Shown here one piece after another: positions 56,194 to 64,000 of a DNA stretch of 64,000 nt. The stretch covers positions 806,001-870,000 of the forward strand of contig NZ_CP014699.1 in the NCBI RefSeq assembly GCF_001642085.1. Reading direction: 5' to 3'. The first letter of the stretch is position 1. Each line of letters starts with the position of its first letter. The notes under the pieces were generated by a model. It had not been told where the DNA came from, searched no databases, and worked only from the letters and a program-made list of their open reading frames with translations. The translations under genes were made by a program, and so were the position numbers. This DNA comes from Streptococcus pantholopis (lineage in GTDB: Bacteria; Bacillota; Bacilli; Lactobacillales; Streptococcaceae).

Positions 56194-57030
56194 ATGAAAA
56201 TTGAAAAGGTTTATAATAACAATGTGGTGCAAGTCCAAAGCAGCACAGGCAGAGAAATGATTGTCATGGGAAAGGGCCTCGGTTTTCAGAAAAAATCAGG
56301 ACAATCTCTTGATCCTTCTTTGATAGAGAAAAAATTCATTCTGGAAGATAATCAGCAGGCAGATGAGCTGTCCCGTGTATATGTGGACTTGAGCCCTGAG
56401 GAAACAGAGAGTGTTCTGGCTATTATTGAGCACGGTCAAGAAGTTTTAGGGACAGTCTTTGATGCTTCTTTGTATATTGCCTTAGCTGATCATTTGCATT
56501 ACACACTTCAGCGCCTCTCAGAGAATTTATCTGTTCCTAATCCTTTGTCATGGGAAATTCGCAAATTTTTTCCCAAGGAATTTCAAGTCGGACGCGATGC
56601 CTTGGATATTCTTGCCCAAAAGCTGCAGATAGAGGTTCCGGAAGATGAAGTATCTGCTATCGCCCTGCATTTCATCAACGCTCAAAAAGACTCTGACCTC
56701 TTGGCGGAAGGTCAAGAAATTACACGGCTTGTTACCGCTATTTTGGACATTGTCCGTCTGCATTACGGAAAAGTAGCCGATGAAGATACTGTCAGTTACA
56801 ACCGTTTTGTGACACATGTTCAGTATTTTGCCCAAAGAGTTGTTAGCGGTCTGGTTCAAGGTCAGAACGATGCCTTTCTTTTTCAGCAGGTTAAGCAAAA
56901 TTATCCTGAAGCATTTTTCTGTTCGGAGAAGATCAAGCATTATGTTGAAACGCGCTACGATTTTCCTATGAGCCGAGATGAGCAGGTCTATCTGACCATT
57001 CATCTTCAAAGGCTGGATACTGTTAATTAA
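56194..57030 (+). CDS. licT: LicT/BglG-type transcriptional antiterminator
   Basis: A 278-aa RNA-binding antiterminator: N-terminal CAT domain (MKIEKVYNNNVVQVQ..., with MGKGLGFQKKSGQ), then two PRD domains (about 70-165 and 175-275) with His residues in ALADHLHYTLQRL and ALHFINAQ, and LHYGK and LTIHLQRL. When beta-glucosides are present it binds the RAT element before bglP and prevents termination. Phosphorylation by the PTS switches it. Directly upstream of bglP. Confidence 0.95.
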   Translation: MKIEKVYNNNVVQVQSSTGREMIVMGKGLGFQKKSGQSLDPSLIEKKFILEDNQQADELSRVYVDLSPEETESVLAIIEHGQEVLGTVFDASLYIALADHLHYTLQRLSENLSVPNPLSWEIRKFFPKEFQVGRDALDILAQKLQIEVPEDEVSAIALHFINAQKDSDLLAEGQEITRLVTAILDIVRLHYGKVADEDTVSYNRFVTHVQYFAQRVVSGLVQGQNDAFLFQQVKQNYPEAFFCSEKIKHYVETRYDFPMSRDEQVYLTIHLQRLDTVN

Positions 57031-57048
57031 GGAAGAAGCAAAAATTAA

Positions 57049-57085
57049 AAAAAGCGCTTGCAAAAATATAAAAATCTGTTATGAT
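57049..57085 (+). promoter_or_regulatory. bglP promoter with CcpA cre site
   Basis: AAAAAGCGCTTGCA (57049-57062) is a cre site (TGCAAGCGCTTTTT on the other strand) that overlaps the -35 TTGCAA (57058-57063). After 16 bp follows the extended -10 TGTTATGAT (57077-57085). CcpA should therefore repress bglP in the presence of glucose. Confidence 0.85.
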
Positions 57086-57094
57086 AGATTGTAA

Positions 57095-59190
<2,096 letters not shown>

Positions 59191-59198
59191 ACAGAGAT

Positions 59199-59231
59199 AA
59201 AATCACTTGATCAGCCGGTCAAGTGATTTTT
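59199..59231 (+). terminator. Terminator of bglP
   Basis: AAAATCACTTGA and TCAAGTGATTTT pair perfectly around 8 bases, with T-run, 8 bp after the stop. Confidence 0.93.
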
Positions 59232-59326
59232 AAATCCCTTAGAACAAAGAGTATGGGACAAATTTTTCCTCACTCTCTAAAATTTATACAAAAGTAGGGA
59301 AAAATGATATTATCCCACGGAAAAAC

Positions 59327-59364
59327 GGTAAGCGTTTGCAAAAACAGTCTTAAAAAGCTATGAT
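59327..59364 (+). promoter_or_regulatory. CcpA-controlled promoter without an adjacent gene
   Basis: GGTAAGCGTTTGCA (59327-59340) is a cre site overlapping TTGCAA (59336-59341); after 17 bp follows TATGAT (59359-59364). The design is that of the bglP promoter. The next real start codon is 800 bp away at 60163, beyond the cassette array. 59365-59610 holds only short frames, one of them (59423-59503) of 26 codons, and an unused GGAAGGAGGG at 59488. Confidence 0.75.
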
Positions 59365-59610
59365 AAGCTTAACAGGGACAAGAAAAGAGTCAGATTTTAT
59401 TATACAGATAAAACGGTTTTAATGGCTGTCTTTGCAAACATATTGCTTTGCTTTAAACAGTCACCGGCTGTCTATGCAGAAGTAGAGGGAAGGAGGGTAT
59501 AGCAGACAAACAGAAGTAAAAAATGAAAGATAAGAAACAAGGGCTTGTTTAAAGGGCAGAACAAGGACTGCTGTCAACTATTGGCTGATCGTTTTTTTAC
59601 AATGCACTCG

Positions 59611-60149
59611 GCGGCCTCTGTATCCTGTGGATTGAACACGCTCTAAAATCCTAGTGAAAAAGATGGCATACATTATGTTTCTTGGTAATAGTGATTGATT
59701 AGACGCCGTAGCCGTCTTGGCAGAGGTGCGTCTGCGAAATCAAAGATTTCTGGCTTACCGTCATTTTTGCTTTGCTCTTTACACGGCCTTTGTATCTGTA
59801 TCTTGTTGAACTGAACACGGTCTAAAATCCTAGTGAAAAAGATGGCTGTCAACGTGATGCCAGCATCACTTGCCCTCCCCTATTTTCATACGGATTTTTA
59901 CACGGCCTTTGTATCTTGTTGGAATTGAACACGGCCTAAACGCTGCGGGAAAAAGATGTTCTGACTTAGAATCTGGTGATTCGTCAGTCAGTCCCCTATT
60001 TTCCTTTTGCGTTTTACACGGCCTTTGTATCTTGTTGGAATTGAACACGGCCTAAACGCTGCGGGAAAAAGATGTCCTGACTTAGAATCTGGCGATTCGT
60101 CAGTCAGTCCCCTATTTTCCTTTTGCGTTTTACACGGCCTTTGTATCTT
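59611..60149 (+). repeat. Cassette array before the esterase gene (degenerate B, companion element, B-D-D)
   Basis: A decayed linker and the left half of a B cassette (59611-59666) are cut by a companion element (59703-59760). Then follow a linker with a small duplication (TGTATCTGTATCTTG, 59791), cassette B (59825-59897), and two D cassettes (59938-60014, 60054-60130). Linkers start at 59908, 60024 and 60140. B equals the B of the pot array and D equals the D of the fol array except for a few bases, while the linkers here are of a local form (CGGCC...ACACGGCC). Confidence 0.92.
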
Positions 60150-60162
60150 GTTGGAGGAGAGG

Positions 60163-61671
60163 ATGATGAAGAAAGTATCGGTTATAGTTGCTTTAAGTCT
60201 ATTTGCTGTTAGTCTTTTGATGGCAGGCAGCCGAGTTTTTGCAAAGGATTTGGATGTGGAAATTACCAAGGTTTCTATTGGAGTTAAGGGCTATGAATTC
60301 GGTCCGGCTGTTCCAAGAGTTATTGTTGAATTGGATAGTGAGGTAAGCTCAGTCTCTAAAGACAACGTTAAAGTGACAACGGCGGGTGTTGACAGAAAAA
60401 TCAAGAGTGTTTATTTGTCCAATAAAAACGGGAAAAAAATTAAAAGCGGAAGCAGTCAGTATGTAACGATTCAGATGCCGGTCAGTTTTGATGCGGAAAG
60501 AAACGCAGGAGAGGCATCGCCTTTTACCTATAATATGGACATTTTTCAAAATCAATGGTCGAGTGATTATAAGGTGACAATTAAAGGTTTGGAGGTAGAG
60601 TCCGACGACCAAACAGCCAGTCTCAGTACAGAAGCTGATGCTATTAACAATCGCATTTCTCCGGAAGCTGCCGTCTTTAAAAACAGGGGAAGTTTCAGCG
60701 GAACTTATACCAATCCGATGACTGACAGTCAAGATGAATTAACCTTAAATTATGCAGCCTATGAGCCAAAAGATTTAGCTAAAGGAAAGAAGAATCCGCT
60801 GATTATTTGGCTCCATGGCCAAGGTGAAGGCGGTGAAGATCCGGATATTTCGCTTCTAGGCAATGAAGTGGTGGCCTTAGCCAGAGAAGACATCCAAAAA
60901 CATTTTACCGCCGGTAAACAAACCGGAGCTTATGTTTTAGTAGTTCAGGCCCCAACTTATTGGATGGATGAAGGTGATGGCACTAACGGAGCTGGGGCCG
61001 GTGTCTCTCGCTACACAGAAATTCTGATGGATACGATAAAGGATTATGTGGCAAATAATGCTGATGTGGATACGAGCCGGATTTACTTGGCTGGCTGCTC
61101 AAACGGCGGTTATATGGCACTTAACCTTGCAATCCATAATCCGGATTATTTTGCTGGTTTGGCTCCTTTGGCGACGGCCTATTCCTACTATGAATATGAA
61201 CGTGAAGCTGATAACAGCTACACAAGAGTACCAAGCGAAGAAAGTCTGTCAGGTACGGAAATGGTGCCTACCGAGGATGTTTATTTTGATGATGAAAAAG
61301 TAGCAGCATTAAAAGATATCCCTATCTGGTTTGTCCACTCAGCTAATGATACAACAGTAGATCCTACTGCCTACTCTCTGCCAATCTATAAAGCTTTGGT
61401 TGACAGCGGCGCTGAAAATAAATGGTTCTCTTACTATGAAACTGTTGAAGGGTCAGATATGAAAGATACGGAGTATCTCGGTCACTGGTCTTGGGTTTAT
61501 TTCTTTAATGATCAAGTAGCCGGCGTTCAAGATGCAGAAGCGGTTAAGAAAGCTGATGAGCTGACAGGCTTTAAAGCTAATAATAAGAATAAAGGCGGTT
61601 CTGCTACAGCAGAAAGCGGCGGAAAAGAATACAGCAATATCTTTGACTGGCTGAATGCACAAAGCAAATAA
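60163..61671 (+). CDS. Secreted alpha/beta-hydrolase, PHB-depolymerase/feruloyl-esterase-like
   Basis: A 502-aa exported enzyme. Residues 1-28 are a signal peptide (hydrophobic SVIVALSLFAVSLLMAG, cleavage near VFA-KD). About 30-150 form a beta-rich domain of unclear role. The catalytic domain has WLHGQGEGGED (oxyanion region, about 218), nucleophile Ser in LAGCSNGGYM (about 313), Asp in VHSANDTTVD and His in LGHWSW. This is the family of secreted peptidase/esterases with poly-hydroxybutyrate depolymerase relatives. ATG 60163 is preferred (GGAGGAGAGG in front); ATG 60166 is adjacent. Paired with a second esterase 16 bp downstream. Confidence 0.88.
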   Translation: MMKKVSVIVALSLFAVSLLMAGSRVFAKDLDVEITKVSIGVKGYEFGPAVPRVIVELDSEVSSVSKDNVKVTTAGVDRKIKSVYLSNKNGKKIKSGSSQYVTIQMPVSFDAERNAGEASPFTYNMDIFQNQWSSDYKVTIKGLEVESDDQTASLSTEADAINNRISPEAAVFKNRGSFSGTYTNPMTDSQDELTLNYAAYEPKDLAKGKKNPLIIWLHGQGEGGEDPDISLLGNEVVALAREDIQKHFTAGKQTGAYVLVVQAPTYWMDEGDGTNGAGAGVSRYTEILMDTIKDYVANNADVDTSRIYLAGCSNGGYMALNLAIHNPDYFAGLAPLATAYSYYEYEREADNSYTRVPSEESLSGTEMVPTEDVYFDDEKVAALKDIPIWFVHSANDTTVDPTAYSLPIYKALVDSGAENKWFSYYETVEGSDMKDTEYLGHWSWVYFFNDQVAGVQDAEAVKKADELTGFKANNKNKGGSATAESGGKEYSNIFDWLNAQSK

Positions 61672-61687
61672 TTTTTTAGGAGATGCT

Positions 61688-63379
61688 ATGAAAAAACTCT
61701 ATTTAGTCCTGCTGGCTGTTTTGCTTGGGTTTTCCTTGACTGCTTGTAACAATAATAACAGCAAAAAGTCTGGTGCAGATTTCAACCAATCGTTAACACA
61801 AACTGTTGCTGCAGGTAAGGTTAAAGGCTCTAGAGATAAAGAAAATAAGGCCATGCAGTGGTTAGGTATCCCTTATGCTCAGGCACCGGTCGGCCAGCTC
61901 CGCTGGAAAGAGCCGCAAAAAGCAGAGAGCTGGGATGGAACATTTAAAGCCGATGAATACGGCAATACAGCTGTTCAACTGTCAGACGGTGAAGTTGTTG
62001 GGTCAGAAGACGCGCTGAATTTAGATGTTGTCCGACCGGACAGCAAGGAAGCAGACCTGCCTGTTGTGGTCTACATTCATGGTGGCAACAATCAGACAGG
62101 AAGTTCTCAGGAAATCAAGGGCAACAGTTTTGTTAATGATTTAAACGCTGTCTATGTTTCTGTCAACTACCGGCTGGGAGCACTGGGTTTTAATCCTCTG
62201 CAAGCCTTGAAAAATGGCAATGATAATGAAAATTCGGGCAATTACAGTCTCTTGGATATCGCTGCTGCCCTAGATTGGGTAGAAGAGAATATTGCTGCCT
62301 TTGGCGGCGATAAAAACAATGTCACTCTAGCCGGTTTTTCTGCCGGCGGCCGCGATGTCATGGCCAGTCTGATTTCCCCTTTATTTGCTGGAAAATATCA
62401 GAAAGCCATTTCTTTCAGCGGCGGTATGACACTGGCTGATGAGACAGAAAGCCAAGACATATTTGCCGAAGCGCTTGCTCCCCTTGTTGTTGAGGATCAG
62501 GTGAAAGAAACCGAAACTGAAGCTAAATCTTGGCTGCTGACAGCTGACAGCCAAGTAACTGACTATCTTTACGGCTTGTCTGCTGAGCGGCTGGCCGGGC
62601 TGATGGGCAACGCAGCGATTCGTATGCGCGTTTTCCCGCATCTCTATAAGGACGGTAAGGTGCTTCCGACGGAAGGATTTGAAACGGACCAATACAATGA
62701 TGTTCCCTTATTGTTGATTTCAGGAACCAGTGAGTTTTCACTTTTTGCAGCCTATGATGAGCGCTTTGCAGCTGACTTTAGCGATAAGTCTCTTTTTGAT
62801 GATAAGCAAAAGACAGCTGAGTTTAATTATGTTAAAAAGTACGGTGGCCAGCTTTACCGCTTATCTAATACAGTAGAGAGCGCCCGCATACTGGGAGACA
62901 GCTATGATTCACCTATTTATATCGGGGAGATTTCATATGGTGATGACCAAGAAATAACACCTGATTTGGCTGAAACGTTTGGTGCCTTTCATGGTATCTT
63001 TGAGCCGCTTTTGCAGACTCCGTCTAATTATGAGAGCATCATTGGCAAAGCTTTTGATGGACAAGGAGCCAAAGACTTATCTGCGGATTTCAAGGCTTAT
63101 CTCAAGAACTTTTTGCACTCTGATAATCCAAATGGTGATGACCTGACTAAGTGGTTACAGTGGAGTCCGAAAAGTGAGTCAGTTTTATCTCTGTCAGCAG
63201 ATAAAAAAGGTGCCCTCATCGAAGCCACTGCAGATACAGAAGATGCTCAGCTGATTCTGGATAAAATGGCCAAAGACAGCAGCCTTTCGGACGATGTGAA
63301 AGAAGAACTCAACAGCACTGTCCTTAATGGCCGCTGGTTCAGCAGCCTGCTTGATGAGCAGACAGGAGCCGGCAACTAG
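61688..63379 (+). CDS. Carboxylesterase type B lipoprotein
   Basis: A 563-aa extracellular lipoprotein: lipobox LTAC with Cys 20 after a short hydrophobic signal. Carboxylesterase B features: WLGIPYAQAPVGQLRWKEP, SEDALNLDVVRP, VVYIHGGNNQTGS (oxyanion hole), the nucleophile elbow AGFSAGGRDV (usually GESAGG, here Phe for Glu), and GAFHGIFEPLL with the catalytic His. The Glu-to-Phe change before the nucleophile is unusual but such variants can be active. It forms an operon with the preceding secreted hydrolase; both may cleave esters of plant or host polymers. Confidence 0.92.
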   Translation: MKKLYLVLLAVLLGFSLTACNNNNSKKSGADFNQSLTQTVAAGKVKGSRDKENKAMQWLGIPYAQAPVGQLRWKEPQKAESWDGTFKADEYGNTAVQLSDGEVVGSEDALNLDVVRPDSKEADLPVVVYIHGGNNQTGSSQEIKGNSFVNDLNAVYVSVNYRLGALGFNPLQALKNGNDNENSGNYSLLDIAAALDWVEENIAAFGGDKNNVTLAGFSAGGRDVMASLISPLFAGKYQKAISFSGGMTLADETESQDIFAEALAPLVVEDQVKETETEAKSWLLTADSQVTDYLYGLSAERLAGLMGNAAIRMRVFPHLYKDGKVLPTEGFETDQYNDVPLLLISGTSEFSLFAAYDERFAADFSDKSLFDDKQKTAEFNYVKKYGGQLYRLSNTVESARILGDSYDSPIYIGEISYGDDQEITPDLAETFGAFHGIFEPLLQTPSNYESIIGKAFDGQGAKDLSADFKAYLKNFLHSDNPNGDDLTKWLQWSPKSESVLSLSADKKGALIEATADTEDAQLILDKMAKDSSLSDDVKEELNSTVLNGRWFSSLLDEQTGAGN

Positions 63380-63405
63380 CTAAGAATAACTTTGGCAACA
63401 TAAAG

Positions 63406-63442
63406 AAAAGACTGAAAAAAGAATCATTTTTTTCAGTCTTTT
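63406..63442. terminator. Terminator between the esterase operon and the AraC gene
   Basis: AAAAGACTGAAAAAA and TTTTTTTCAGTCTTTT pair around GAATCA. It is symmetric and serves both convergent units; it overlaps the end of the AraC gene. Confidence 0.9.
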
Positions 63443-64000
63443 CGCTGATTTCTTGCTGACTTAATTGGGGTCGGATGGCCTTTGGCTTTACTGAATTGTT
63501 TACGGTATTGGCTGGGAGTGACATGGAAATAATTCTTGAATTGGCGGTTAAAATTGGACAGATTGTTAAAGCCAACGCTGCTGGCTATCTCTAAAATCGG
63601 ATCTGCTGTGTTAAGCAGCAGATCGCTGGCTTTATTCAGTCTAATCTGAATGATAAATTCCGTACAGGAGGTACCAGTTTGCTGTTTAAAGACTGTCATG
63701 AAATGTGTTTTGCTGTAGCCCATAAAATCAGCTAGATAGCTGATTGAAAGATTATGCTGATAATTATGGTTAATGAAGTCAATCAGTTCCCGGATACGTT
63801 CATTTTTACGGTAAGTATCATCTGTGTTTTTTTTCAGGACATAATGGTGGTAATAGAGCAGATAAATCAATTCGTTGAGTCTGGCCTTGAGAAGAATTTC
63901 AAAATGCCGCCCCTCATTGCGGGAAAGACTGAAAATTTGAAAAAGAGCCTCTTTAATTTCTTCATAACCGGCCATATCGGGCTGAATTCTGGGAACAAAT
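63433..64000 (-). CDS. AraC-family regulator, 3' part
   Basis: The C-terminal 189 residues or so of an AraC/XylS-type activator; the frame is open to the right window edge, so the N-terminal cupin-type sensor is missing. Two HTH motifs: LSISYLADFMGYSKTHFMTVFKQQ and ILEIASSVGFNNLSNFNRQFK, followed by VTPSQYRKQF, the family signature. Its convergence on the two esterase genes suggests that it might control them, or sugar genes beyond the window; not shown. Confidence 0.92.
   Translation of the reverse strand, partial: FVPRIQPDMAGYEEIKEALFQIFSLSRNEGRHFEILLKARLNELIYLLYYHHYVLKKNTDDTYRKNERIRELIDFINHNYQHNLSISYLADFMGYSKTHFMTVFKQQTGTSCTEFIIQIRLNKASDLLLNTADPILEIASSVGFNNLSNFNRQFKNYFHVTPSQYRKQFSKAKGHPTPIKSARNQRKD

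Noticed and set aside
59423..59503. 26-codon frame after the orphan cre promoter
   Set aside because: No ribosome site before its ATG, and the strong GGAAGGAGGG lies at its end rather than in front of it.

Overview
The window is chromosomal DNA of a mutans-group Streptococcus. The gene order mvk-mvaD-mvaK2-fni / mvaS-mvaA / thyA-dfrA-clpX-ysxC / mmuP-mmuM / clpL / rplJ-rplL / hom-thrB / folC-folE-folP-folB-folK-murB-potABCD / licT-bglP follows, from memory, the corresponding stretch of the Streptococcus mutans chromosome. Low G+C, Shine-Dalgarno starts, an LPXTG sorting signal and streptococcal CtsR, CcpA and LicT sites agree with this. The species cannot be fixed from the sequence alone.

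Layout. 1-3.4 kb: 3' part of a large LPXTG surface protein built from CshA-type fibril repeats. 4-11.7 kb: the whole mevalonate route to IPP/DMAPP, as a kinase/decarboxylase/isomerase operon on the plus strand and HMG-CoA synthase/reductase on the minus strand, with a hemolysin III-type membrane protein and a DUF1836 protein between them. 12.2-13.1 kb: a MarR regulator with an apparent self-operator plus a small membrane protein. 13.3-24.8 kb: housekeeping genes (thyA, dfrA, clpX, ysxC, S-methylmethionine uptake and use, a MagIII-like glycosylase, clpL under CtsR, a GNAT enzyme, and rplJ-rplL with its L10 leader).

24.8-32.2 kb is an accessory island: a truncated gene start at its left edge, a double-AAA ATPase with a frameshifted small partner, a WYL-domain regulator, a 42-aa ORF, and two overlapping DUF262 genes (the second with a DUF1524 HNH-like end). 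It looks like a defence island related to, but not arranged like, GmrSD. 32.4-43.1 kb holds an AlkD-like HEAT protein, an aldo/keto reductase with a textbook MerR/NmlR promoter, a LysR-controlled redox operon (two NTF2-like proteins, NmrA-like, SDR, acetyltransferase, aldo/keto reductase), a membrane-anchored propeller-like protein, an LtrA protein and a polysaccharide deacetylase.

43.2-59.2 kb: threonine, folate, cell-wall, spermidine/putrescine uptake and beta-glucoside PTS genes. 60-63.4 kb: two exported esterases, then the end of an AraC regulator cut by the window edge.

The most striking unexplained structure is a family of about 115-bp hairpin cassettes joined by a conserved linker (TTTGTATCTT...TTGAACACG). 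Arrays of 3, 5 and 3 units stand directly before folP, potC and the first esterase gene. The potC array splits what is normally a contiguous potABCD operon. Four hairpin types differ in sequence but keep their pairing, and a second dispersed element travels with them.
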